In this document: piece by piece, positions 33,901-41,628 of the stretch
Layout: each line of letters starts with the position of its first letter
Numbering within the stretch: position 1 is the stretch's first letter
Assembly: GCF_014250515.1 (NCBI RefSeq)
Contig: NZ_CP060202.1
Coordinates: 1,609,001-1,673,000, forward strand
Reading direction: 5' to 3'
Length of the DNA stretch: 64,000 nucleotides
Source: Hymenobacter sediminicola
GTDB lineage: Bacteria; Bacteroidota; Bacteroidia; Cytophagales; Hymenobacteraceae
Program-made: the position numbers and the translations under genes
Notes under the pieces: generated by a model
Told to the model about the DNA's origin: nothing
What the model saw: only the letters and a program-made list of their open reading frames with translations
Database searches by the model: none

Positions 33901-34138
33901 GGTGCGCAACATTACGGTAGGGTATAACCTGGGCAGCGTAATCAGCAAGAGATACGCGCAGGCGGCCCGCATCTACGTGTCGGCTGAGAACTTCTTCGGT
34001 CACGACACCTACCGCGGCGGCTACAACGTGGACGCCACCAACTCCGATACCGGCGGCAGTGGCTTCTCGGTAGGCACCGACTACGGCGGACTGCCCCTGA
34101 CCAAGTCGATGACTGTAGGCCTCAACGTTACTTTCTAG
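30920..34138 (+). CDS. SusC-like TonB-dependent outer-membrane transporter
   Basis: A 1072-aa SusC/RagA protein that imports oligosaccharides across the outer membrane using TonB energy. The signal peptide ends near TVQARP. A carboxypeptidase-regulatory-like domain (LTGKVTSANGEGLPGVTVVL) covers about residues 40-115, then the TonB box/plug start DEVVVVGYGTQKRADVTGA, and a beta-barrel to a C-terminal aromatic (VGLNVTF). There is no extra N-terminal STN signalling domain, so it does not act with an ECF anti-sigma. It pairs with SusD 21 bp downstream. The only SusC in the window. Confidence 0.96.
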   Translation: MKKSYIWRRGQFVACLPLLLLAGPGIATVQARPSLKTVAEVPLTGKVTSANGEGLPGVTVVLKGTTRGTTTAADGSFTLTVPENSGTLVFSFIGYTTQERQFTGQENFSVKLAEDSKALDEVVVVGYGTQKRADVTGAIATLDASKLEERPIVRVDQALVGTLAGVNVQQNTGLPGRGFNVQVRGNGSITANNQPLYVIDGFPLEGTSPNGNGNYATGSPLDNINPNDIQSIEVLKDAAAAAIYGSRAANGVVLVTTKRGKTGKPQINFNVYGGFSQMAKKLDLLSSEEWVERATEIINNNWVRSQPNTPGAPIRLASQSTAERQAILGVTTINPSQMLDERWAMPGHPGLDYIDWQDEIFRTGKVQNYQISASGATNNVNYYVSGNYTDQEGIVIGVAYKRYSARANMEVKASDKLKFGLNISPSYAISNDPGVEGKDNLAQKFITMVPVAESSAGVLTNYGDNPVYTWGGSSISPVGELTNRQQQTTTFRTLSTIYGDYELLRDLRFRSTLNLDNTDSRAKSYIPNSKLVGSGATGTFSGYRKQAFVNENTLSYNRIIAAKHDISALAGYSYNFFKTETDKLKSSGGFTNSAVTTLNGATNITGTGDNGTSETQNVLLSYFGRVQYAFDGKYLATASVRRDGSSRFGEDRRWGIFPAASVGWRISQENFMKALPVVSELKVRGSFGMSGNNGIGDYSSIATLGINPYTFGGVVASGQSPNKAPNADLRWEKSQTIDVGLDFGVIDNRITGSFDYYTKTSKDLLLNVPRPSASGYSSQLVNIGEVLNQGVELELRSRNTTGAFGWNTSLNVSHNRNEVVHLGEGDATIEIASPYGASSTLLMVGQPMFTFYAIQQTGILTQSDIDGGVALIQGQTIGDPRYNDANGDGIINEKDRVIIGQPNPKLTWGITNTFNYKGFDLSVLVQGQNGGSLYSLIGRAIDNTNMGYNQNVLGLQRDRWRSVDNPGAGERGKAQANFTPLKSDSWLYSTNYYRVRNITVGYNLGSVISKRYAQAARIYVSAENFFGHDTYRGGYNVDATNSDTGGSGFSVGTDYGGLPLTKSMTVGLNVTF

Positions 34139-34159
34139 CCGCTAAGCTGCTACGACACT

Positions 34160-35692
34160 ATGAAAAAGACTTTCCTCTCGCTTCTGGCTGCCAGCGTACT
34201 TGTGCTGAGTGCCTGCGAAAAAGACCTCGACCAAGCCCCGATTTCCAGCGGCTCGGTTCCTACCTTCTACAAAACCGCCGACGACTTCACGCAGGCCATC
34301 AACTCGGTGTACAGCAACCTGCGCGACTACCCCGACCGGCAACTGACCATGTCGGAAACCCGCTCCGACAACATCTACGGCGTGAGCACGCAGGGTATCC
34401 GGACCTGGGAACCCATCAACAACTTCTCGACTACCATCACCTCCAACGAGTATCCGGCTGATACCTGGACGACTGACTTCGTGGGCGTATTCCGGGCCAA
34501 TATCGTGCTCGACCAGCTCACCAAGAACGGCTCTGTACTAACCGACGCCGACCGGACCCGCATTGAGGGCGAGGCGAAATTCCTGCGGGCGCTGTACTAC
34601 TTCGATTTGGTACGCTACTTTGGCAAAGTGCCGCTGGTAGACCGGCCACTGGAGCCGCAGGAAGTAGTAAAAATTCCGCGTACGCCGGTTGCTGAGGTGT
34701 ACAATCTGATTGTGGCCGACCTGCAGGACGCCATTACCAAGCTGCCCGATACGTACGCAGCTGCTAACCTGGGCCGTGCTACCAACAACGCTGCCAAAAG
34801 CATGCTGGCGCTGGTGTACCTCACCCGTTCCGGTCCGACGTATGGCATTGAAGGCCCAGGCCTCGGCACCAGCGACTACGACGCGGCCATTGCCCTGCTC
34901 GACCAGGTAATCAACAGCGGCAAGTATCAGCTGATAACGACGGCTGGCACTTCGCCCAGTGCTTATGCCAACGTATTTTCTTACACCAACGAAAACAACC
35001 GCGAGGTGATTTTCGATGTGCAGTACATCAGCGGTGGCACGGGTCTGGGAGCTTCGTATCCTTCGATTCTGCTCACCAACAACTACTTCCAATCGATTGG
35101 AGCCGGCACGGGCTTCGGCACCGGCGACGAGCTGCGCCCACCCTCCAACGACCTAGTTGCTAAGTACGCCACCGCCGATACTCGCAAGGCCGCCACGTTG
35201 CAGGTGGGCTACACCACCACCACTACGCCAGTGGCTGTAGAAACCCGTCCGGCCTTCAAAAAGTACGTGAACGGTGCGCTACGGGGCACCTCCCGCACCG
35301 ATTGGCCTATCAACTTCATTGTGATGCGCTACGCTGACGTGCTGCTGCTGAAAGCCGAAGCCCTTCTGCGCAAGAGTGGCCCTTCGACTGTAGTAGACGG
35401 CTTGGTGAAGCAGGTGCGTGACCGTGCCGGTTTGACGGCCAACCCGCTGACCGGTGTTACCATGGCCCAACTGATGGAAGAACGCCGCCTCGAGTTTGCT
35501 TGCGAAGGCCTGCGCTGGCATGATTTGGTCCGCTCGGGCCAGCTCGTGACCATTATGAACAGCTGGGCTACCGCAGAAGACACCCGCAACCGGATCCGAA
35601 AGCCTATCGTGGCCAACGACATCCTGTATCCGGTGCCGCAAAACGAGCTGGCGGCTTCGTCGTACCTCTACGAGCAAAATCCTGGTTACTAA
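34160..35692 (+). CDS. SusD-like glycan-binding lipoprotein
   Basis: A 510-aa surface lipoprotein with a lipobox (VLSAC, Cys about residue 19), the SusD/RagB TPR-rich N-terminal half and the C-terminal RagB/SusD domain, including INFIVMRYADVLLLKAEA and LMEERRLEFACEGLRWHDL. It forms the lid of the SusC transporter and binds the incoming glycan. With SusC it defines this region as a polysaccharide utilization locus; the surrounding enzymes point to rhamnogalacturonan fragments. Confidence 0.96.
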   Translation: MKKTFLSLLAASVLVLSACEKDLDQAPISSGSVPTFYKTADDFTQAINSVYSNLRDYPDRQLTMSETRSDNIYGVSTQGIRTWEPINNFSTTITSNEYPADTWTTDFVGVFRANIVLDQLTKNGSVLTDADRTRIEGEAKFLRALYYFDLVRYFGKVPLVDRPLEPQEVVKIPRTPVAEVYNLIVADLQDAITKLPDTYAAANLGRATNNAAKSMLALVYLTRSGPTYGIEGPGLGTSDYDAAIALLDQVINSGKYQLITTAGTSPSAYANVFSYTNENNREVIFDVQYISGGTGLGASYPSILLTNNYFQSIGAGTGFGTGDELRPPSNDLVAKYATADTRKAATLQVGYTTTTTPVAVETRPAFKKYVNGALRGTSRTDWPINFIVMRYADVLLLKAEALLRKSGPSTVVDGLVKQVRDRAGLTANPLTGVTMAQLMEERRLEFACEGLRWHDLVRSGQLVTIMNSWATAEDTRNRIRKPIVANDILYPVPQNELAASSYLYEQNPGY

Positions 35693-35776
35693 CCCGACCT
35701 CCAACTAGCGGCTTCGGCCTGGGCACTTTCGCACGGTTGCGGAGGGGTTCAGGCCGAATCTGTTACTGTGCCCTGC

Positions 35777-38700
35777 ATGATTCCATCTGCTTCGTCTTTT
35801 TCTGCTGTTATGCGGTGCGTCCGTCGGGGCCTGCTGCTCGGCGGCGTGGTGGCTGGCTTCCTGAGCCCTGAACCCGCCCAGGCCCAGGCACCCGCCGCGC
35901 CGCTTTGGCACAACGAGGCCCGCACTCTGCGCTACCGCCCCGACGGTACGGACTTCGTGATTCAGAACGGCAACAAGCGCTTCACGCGGGCCTTGTATGG
36001 CACCAACACCGCCTTCCGTGTGGAAACCGGCGACCTGCCGGAGTTTGCGCTGTATCTGCCCGGCATGGGCGGCAATCTGAAGTTCGGGCTGCTTGCCGGC
36101 GGGCAAAGCAAGTGGCTGATCAAGGCCGACAACATCGAGGCGCGCTACCGGCCCGGCGCCATGCGCTACCGCATCCAGGACCCGCTGCTGGGCGGCGGCA
36201 CGCTCCAACTGGAAGTGCTGGCCATGGCCGACGCCGAAGGCGTGCTGGTGAAGGCGCAGTTTGAGGATGTGCCGATCGGCCGCGTGCGGTTGCTGTGGGC
36301 GTTTGGCGGCGTCACGGGACGCAAGTTCAGCCGCGACGGCGACATTGGGGCCGACCCCGAGTCCAGCTTCTATCTCAAGCCGGAATACTGCCAGGGCAAC
36401 ACGTTTGCGTTGAAAAACAACAGCTTCGCACTGGAATATGGCCTGCCTGGCAAAGCCAAACCTGGAGAGCCTGCTCCCAAAGCTGAGCGCAAAACCCTGC
36501 TGGGCGTGGTGCCGGCAACGTCCGAGATGCACGTTGCCGATGCCACGCAGCAGGAGTCGCCGCAGCAGTTGTGGTCTTCAGGAGCCTCTGCCACGCCTGC
36601 CCTGGCCGGCACCATGAAGGCCAAAGCAGGAGAGACGCTGTACTTCGCGGTGCAAACACCCGGCAGTGGCGCCGCGTTGCGCACTGCCGACCTGCCGGCT
36701 GCTTGGGCGAAAGCCGAAGCTGTCCGGCAGGTGTTGGCCGGCCGCATTCAGGTAACCACACCCGACCCGTATATCAATACGCTGGGTGGGGCGCTGGGCG
36801 TGGCTGCCGATGCCATCTGGGAATCTCCCACGTATCTGCACGGCTCGGTAGCCTGGCGTATGCGCCTCAACGGCTGGCGCGGCCCCTACGCCGCCGACGC
36901 CCTGGGCTGGCACGACCGGGCCCGCACGCACTTCCGCGCCTACGCCCAGTCGCAGCTGACCAGCCCCGCTGTGGGCGTGCTGGCCATGGACACGGCACTG
37001 AACCTAGCCCGCTCGCAGGAGAAGCTGGGTACCAGTGTCTATAGCAGCGGCTACATCAGCCGTAACCCCGGCGGCGACTTCCGGCCCCATCACTACGACA
37101 TGAACCTGGGCTACATCGACCAGCTGCTGCGCCACTTCCGCTGGACCGGCGACCTGGCGCTGGCCCGCGAGCTGTGGCCCGTGCTGACCCGCCACTTGGC
37201 CTGGGAAAAGCGCAATTTCGATACCAACAACGACGGCCTCTACGACGCCTACGCCGCCATCTGGGCCTCCGACGCGCTGCAGTACAGCGGCGGGGCCGTC
37301 ACGCACACTTCCGCCTACAACTACTGGGCAAACCGCGTGGCCGCCGAGCTGGCTGCCAAAATAGGGGAGAACCCCGCCCCGTATCAGCAGGAAGCAACTA
37401 AGATAAAGGCGGCGCTGAATGCCCAACTGTGGTTGCCGGCGCAAGGCTGGTACGCTGAATACCAGGATGCTTTGGGCCTCAAGCAGCGCCATCCCGCCGC
37501 CGGCCTCTGGACCATCTACCACGCCCTCGACTCGGAAGTGGCCGACCCGTTCCAGGCCTACCAGGCGCTGCGCTACGTGGATAGCGAGATTCCGCACATT
37601 CCGGTGCGCGCCGCTGGCCTGCCCGATGACGGCTACTACCTGCTTTCGACCACCAACTGGCAGCCCTACGACTGGTCCATCAACAACGTGGCGCTGGCCG
37701 AGGTGCTGCACACCACGCTGGCCAACTGGCAGGCGGGTCGGGCCGAAGAGGCCTTTAAGCTCTGGAAAAGCGCTTTGCTGGAAAGCATGTACCTGGGCAG
37801 CAGCCCTGGCAACTTCCAGCAGGTGTCGTTCTACGATGCCCACCGCGGCGAGCTGTACCGCGACTTTGCCGACCCCATCGGCATGGCGGCGCGCAGTCTG
37901 GTCGAGGGCCTGTTCGGCATTCAGCCCGATGCGCTGGCCGGCGTGCTGACGGTGCGGCCGGGGCTGCCCGCCGCCTGGCCCACCGCCGCCCTGACTACGC
38001 CCGATGTTGCGTTCGACTTCCGCCGCACTGGTCAGCAGGACACCTATACGCTTACTCCGCGCTTCGCCCAGCCGTTGCAGCTCCGGCTGCAGGTGCCGGC
38101 CCGCGCCGTGCGGGTGCAGTCCGTGACAGTGAACGGGCAGCCGGCGCAATGGAAGAACCTGGCCGCAGCGGTAGGTACGCCGACCATCGAAATAAGCAGC
38201 GCCCCGCAAGCGAAATACGTGGTGGAAATCCGGTGGCAGGGCGACGCGCCGGACGTGGCCGCGCCGGCTGCCCGCTACGTGCCCGGCGCGCCGCTGGCCC
38301 TGACGTTTCCGCACGCCACCATCCAACAACTGGCCGACCCGCAGCAGGTGTTGCTCCAGGCGGCAGCGGTGGGCTCGGCCCTCACGGCGCAGGTGGCCGG
38401 CTTGCCCGGCAGCCGCACGGCCTTCGTGCAACTCCGGCAAGGCGACCTGACGTGGTGGGCACCATTGCACATAGAAGTGCAGGCCGCTGCTCCGGCCGCT
38501 GCAGTTGCCGCGTCTCCGGTCATCAAAAGCGAAACCGTGGACCTCACGGCCTACTTCAACGACAAGCTGACCAACATCTTCCAGCCCAACAAGTACCTCA
38601 CGCCCCGGCCGGCTGGCCCTACCTTGCAGCTACCCACGCAGGGCATCGGCAACTGGTGCTACCCGCTCATCCAAGCCGACATCAACGACGCAGGTTTGCG

Positions 38701-39256
38701 CCAAGCGGCGGGCTCCGCCAACGAAATCCAGACGCCCTGGGGCGCGCCCTTCCGCACGCCCGGCGCGGCCGCAGCCCCCAATGTGCTGTTCGTGTCGCGC
38801 TGGGACAACTACCCTGACGCCGCCACCGTGCCGCTCAAGGGCAAGGCGCGTCATGCCTACTTACTGATGGCCGGCTCCACGAATCCTATGCAAAGCCAGC
38901 TCGATAACGGCGCCATCGTGGTGCAGTACACCGACGGTACGGCCGACACGCTGGCCTTGCGCAACCCCACCAACTGGTGGCCCATCGAGCAGGATTTGCT
39001 GGACGACGGGTTTGCCTTCAGCACCGGCGCGCCGCGGCCGTACCGGCTGTATCTGCAGTCGGGGCAGCTGAGCCGGGAGGCGCCGGAGAGCTACTCCAGC
39101 ATCAAGGGTTTCAGCACCCGCGCCATTGCGGGCGGGGCCGCCACCGTCCTCGACATGCCACTCAATCCCAAGAAGAAACTCAAAAGCCTTACCGTGCAGT
39201 CCCTGGCCAACGACGTGGTCATTGGGCTCCTCAGCGTGACGCTGGTGCGCCAGTGA
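35777..39256 (+). CDS. DUF4450-type multidomain protein with six-hairpin core
   Basis: A 1159-aa exported protein of a type usually annotated DUF4450; no activity is known to me. An N-terminal beta-sandwich (to about residue 320) is followed by an (alpha/alpha)6 toroid (about 330-700) with motifs such as SVAWRMRLNGWRGPYAADAL, HHYDMNLGYIDQLLRH, DTNNDGLYDAYAAIWAS and QPYDWSINNVALAE, resembling clan-L glycosidases. A small sandwich and a C-terminal 280-residue domain follow. Acidic residues in the toroid are candidates for catalysis. The start at 35777 is chosen for an export signal; ATG 35810 (MRCVRRGLLLGG) is equally plausible. It follows SusD directly, so the substrate is probably a pectin oligosaccharide. 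Confidence 0.75.
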   Translation: MIPSASSFSAVMRCVRRGLLLGGVVAGFLSPEPAQAQAPAAPLWHNEARTLRYRPDGTDFVIQNGNKRFTRALYGTNTAFRVETGDLPEFALYLPGMGGNLKFGLLAGGQSKWLIKADNIEARYRPGAMRYRIQDPLLGGGTLQLEVLAMADAEGVLVKAQFEDVPIGRVRLLWAFGGVTGRKFSRDGDIGADPESSFYLKPEYCQGNTFALKNNSFALEYGLPGKAKPGEPAPKAERKTLLGVVPATSEMHVADATQQESPQQLWSSGASATPALAGTMKAKAGETLYFAVQTPGSGAALRTADLPAAWAKAEAVRQVLAGRIQVTTPDPYINTLGGALGVAADAIWESPTYLHGSVAWRMRLNGWRGPYAADALGWHDRARTHFRAYAQSQLTSPAVGVLAMDTALNLARSQEKLGTSVYSSGYISRNPGGDFRPHHYDMNLGYIDQLLRHFRWTGDLALARELWPVLTRHLAWEKRNFDTNNDGLYDAYAAIWASDALQYSGGAVTHTSAYNYWANRVAAELAAKIGENPAPYQQEATKIKAALNAQLWLPAQGWYAEYQDALGLKQRHPAAGLWTIYHALDSEVADPFQAYQALRYVDSEIPHIPVRAAGLPDDGYYLLSTTNWQPYDWSINNVALAEVLHTTLANWQAGRAEEAFKLWKSALLESMYLGSSPGNFQQVSFYDAHRGELYRDFADPIGMAARSLVEGLFGIQPDALAGVLTVRPGLPAAWPTAALTTPDVAFDFRRTGQQDTYTLTPRFAQPLQLRLQVPARAVRVQSVTVNGQPAQWKNLAAAVGTPTIEISSAPQAKYVVEIRWQGDAPDVAAPAARYVPGAPLALTFPHATIQQLADPQQVLLQAAAVGSALTAQVAGLPGSRTAFVQLRQGDLTWWAPLHIEVQAAAPAAAVAASPVIKSETVDLTAYFNDKLTNIFQPNKYLTPRPAGPTLQLPTQGIGNWCYPLIQADINDAGLRQAAGSANEIQTPWGAPFRTPGAAAAPNVLFVSRWDNYPDAATVPLKGKARHAYLLMAGSTNPMQSQLDNGAIVVQYTDGTADTLALRNPTNWWPIEQDLLDDGFAFSTGAPRPYRLYLQSGQLSREAPESYSSIKGFSTRAIAGGAATVLDMPLNPKKKLKSLTVQSLANDVVIGLLSVTLVRQ

Positions 39257-39343
39257 GCGGCCAGTCGCCCGCTGGCAAAACGCGGCGCTTAGCGTCTGCG
39301 CACCCGCGCTGCCTGGGCTGGTAAGGCTACCAACATTCGCAAT

Positions 39344-39376
39344 GCCGAGACGCCAGCTAGTGCGTCTCTACACCGT
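39344..39376. repeat. Short GTAGAGACGC-family hairpin
   Basis: GAGACGCCAGCTAGTGCGTCTC with flanking CTACACCGT, a half-size relative of the palindrome at 25785. It lies in the 144-bp gap before the next gene, 25 bases before its start codon. Confidence 0.7.
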
Positions 39377-39400
39377 CCTTCTAAAGCCAGAATCACTTCT

Positions 39401-41542
39401 ATGCTTTCCTTTCCTCGATTCCTTTCCTTGAGTTTACTGCTAACTGGGGCGCTGCCGCTGGCGGCACAGTCGGGCGCGCCCATCAACCGCCAGGCGGTGG
39501 TGGAGCGCCACAAGGTGCGCCTGACTTCCACCGATTCGCTGTCGTCGCTGTCGGTGGGCAACGGGGCCTTTGCTTACACCGTGGACGTCACGGGCCTGCA
39601 GACATTTCCGGCGCACTACGAGAAGGGTGTGCCGCTGGGCACCCAGTCGGAGTGGGGCTGGCACAGCTTTCCTAATCCCCAGGGCTACAAGTTCGAGCAG
39701 AGCTTGCGCGACTACGACCTGAACGGGCGCAAGATCAGCTACGCGGTGCAGCGCAAGGAACCCGCCAACAAGGACGCCGTGGACTACCTGCGTGCCAACC
39801 CGCACCGGCTGCAACTGGGCAACCTCGGCTTCGTACTCACCAAGCGCAACGGCCAGCCTGCCACCATCCAGGATCTGCGCGACATCCAGCAGGAACTCAA
39901 CCCCTGGACCGGCGAAATCAAAAGCCACTTCACCCTGGAAGGCACCGCCGTGGATGTGCTGACAGTGGGCCACCAGCAGCAGGACGTGGTGGCCGCGCGC
40001 GTGGAGTCGGAGCTGCTGAAAGCGGGCCGCTTGCGAGTGCTGCTGCGGCTGCCGTGGCCTACCGCCGGCTGGGCCGACATGGGCACCGACTACTCTCACG
40101 CCGACCAGCACAAATCGGCCATCAGTGGCCAGACCAAGACCGGCGCGCTCGTATCGCATCAGCTGGACTCTACCACCTACTACGTGGCCCTGAACTGGGC
40201 GCAGGGGGCCACGCTGGCCGCCGGCAAGCCCCACGAATACGTGCTGACACCTGGCAAGAAAGACAAGGTACTGGAAGTCAGCGCCCGGTTTTCGGCTCGG
40301 CCCCGGGGCGCGGTGCCGACTTTCGCGGCCACCCGCCTCAACAGCCAGCAGCAGTGGGCTTCGTTCTGGAAAAGCGGCGGCGCCGTGGACTTCGGCGGTA
40401 CCACTGACCCCCGCGCTAAGGAGCTGGAGCGCCGCGTGGTGCTTTCGCAGTACCTCACCAAGCTCTACAACGCCGGCTCGCAGCCGCCACAGGAAACCGG
40501 CCTGCTTACCAACAGCTGGTACGGCCGGCCACACCTCGAAATGCACTGGTGGCACTCGGCGCACTTTGCGCTGTGGGGCCGCTCGCCGCTGCTGGAAAAA
40601 AGCCTCACCTGGTATGCTCGCCCCGATGTGCGCGCTGAGGCTCGCAAGATTGCCCAGCGCCAGGGCTACGAGGGTGTGCGCTGGCAGAAAATGACCGACC
40701 CCTGGGGCCAGGAAGGGCCGTCGTCGGTGGGCGCGTTCCTGATCTGGCAGCAGCCCCACATGATCTACTTCGCCGAGGAAGCCTACCGCGCCCACCCCGA
40801 CAAGGCCACGCTGGCCTTGTACCAGGACCGGGTGGCCGCCACCGCCGACTTCATGGCGTCCTTCCCGTTTTATGAAAAGGACAAAGGCCGCTACATCCTG
40901 GGGCCGGGCGTGATTCCGGCGCAGGAGCGGTTCAAGGCCGAGCAGACCTTCAACCCCACCTTCGAGCTCGTGTACTGGCACTGGGCCCTGACCACCGCCC
41001 AGCAGTGGCGCACTCGCCAGGGCTTACCCCGCAGCGCCAAGTATGATGATGTGCTGGCCAAGCTCTCCAAGCTGCCGCAGGCCGGCGGCGTGTACCTGGC
41101 CGCCGAGTCGGCTCCCGATTCCTACACCAACCCCGAATTCAAAACCGACCACCCCTCGGTGCTGGCGGCGCTGGGCGTGATGCCCGCCACCGGCCAGCAG
41201 GATGCGGCCACCATGCGCCGCACGTTTGATCTGGTGTGGAAAGGCTGGAGCTGGGACAAAACCTGGGGCTGGGACTTCCCGATGACCTCCATGACGGCCA
41301 CCCGCCTGGGCCTGCCCGATAAAGCCGTGGACGCCCTGCTGATGCCCGTGCGCACCAACACCTACCTGCCCAACGGCCACAACTACCAGGAAGGCCGGCT
41401 GCCCGTGTACCTGCCCGGCAACGGGGGCCTGCTGGCCGCCGTGGCCCTCATGTGCGCCGGCTACGACGGCGCGCCATCCGCCAACCCCGGCATCCCAAAA
41501 GGCTGGCAGGTGAAGTGGGAGGGCCTGAGCAAGATGCCGTAA
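39401..41542 (+). CDS. Six-hairpin glycosidase-like protein, specificity unknown
   Basis: A 713-aa exported protein (signal peptide ending LPLAAQ). The N-terminal 300 residues look like a beta-supersandwich (LSSLSVGNGAFAYTVDVTG, WGWHSFPNPQGYKFE) and the rest like an (alpha/alpha)6 barrel with EMHWWHSAHFALWGR, DPWGQEGPSSVGAFLIWQQP and GWDFPMTSMTATRLG, a layout shared with GH65, GH94, GH95 and relatives. A Glu in WGQEGPSS and the His/Trp-rich loop are plausible active-site elements. I cannot place it in a family with defined activity. Position between the DUF4450 gene and GH28 makes a pectin-side-chain hydrolase likely. Confidence 0.72.
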   Translation: MLSFPRFLSLSLLLTGALPLAAQSGAPINRQAVVERHKVRLTSTDSLSSLSVGNGAFAYTVDVTGLQTFPAHYEKGVPLGTQSEWGWHSFPNPQGYKFEQSLRDYDLNGRKISYAVQRKEPANKDAVDYLRANPHRLQLGNLGFVLTKRNGQPATIQDLRDIQQELNPWTGEIKSHFTLEGTAVDVLTVGHQQQDVVAARVESELLKAGRLRVLLRLPWPTAGWADMGTDYSHADQHKSAISGQTKTGALVSHQLDSTTYYVALNWAQGATLAAGKPHEYVLTPGKKDKVLEVSARFSARPRGAVPTFAATRLNSQQQWASFWKSGGAVDFGGTTDPRAKELERRVVLSQYLTKLYNAGSQPPQETGLLTNSWYGRPHLEMHWWHSAHFALWGRSPLLEKSLTWYARPDVRAEARKIAQRQGYEGVRWQKMTDPWGQEGPSSVGAFLIWQQPHMIYFAEEAYRAHPDKATLALYQDRVAATADFMASFPFYEKDKGRYILGPGVIPAQERFKAEQTFNPTFELVYWHWALTTAQQWRTRQGLPRSAKYDDVLAKLSKLPQAGGVYLAAESAPDSYTNPEFKTDHPSVLAALGVMPATGQQDAATMRRTFDLVWKGWSWDKTWGWDFPMTSMTATRLGLPDKAVDALLMPVRTNTYLPNGHNYQEGRLPVYLPGNGGLLAAVALMCAGYDGAPSANPGIPKGWQVKWEGLSKMP

Positions 41543-41628
41543 CAGAACCCGAAGAATAGAACCTAACAGGCTGGTTCCTGGCGCAGAGAGTCGGGACCAG
41601 CTACCCAGATCAACATACGTTGCTTCTC

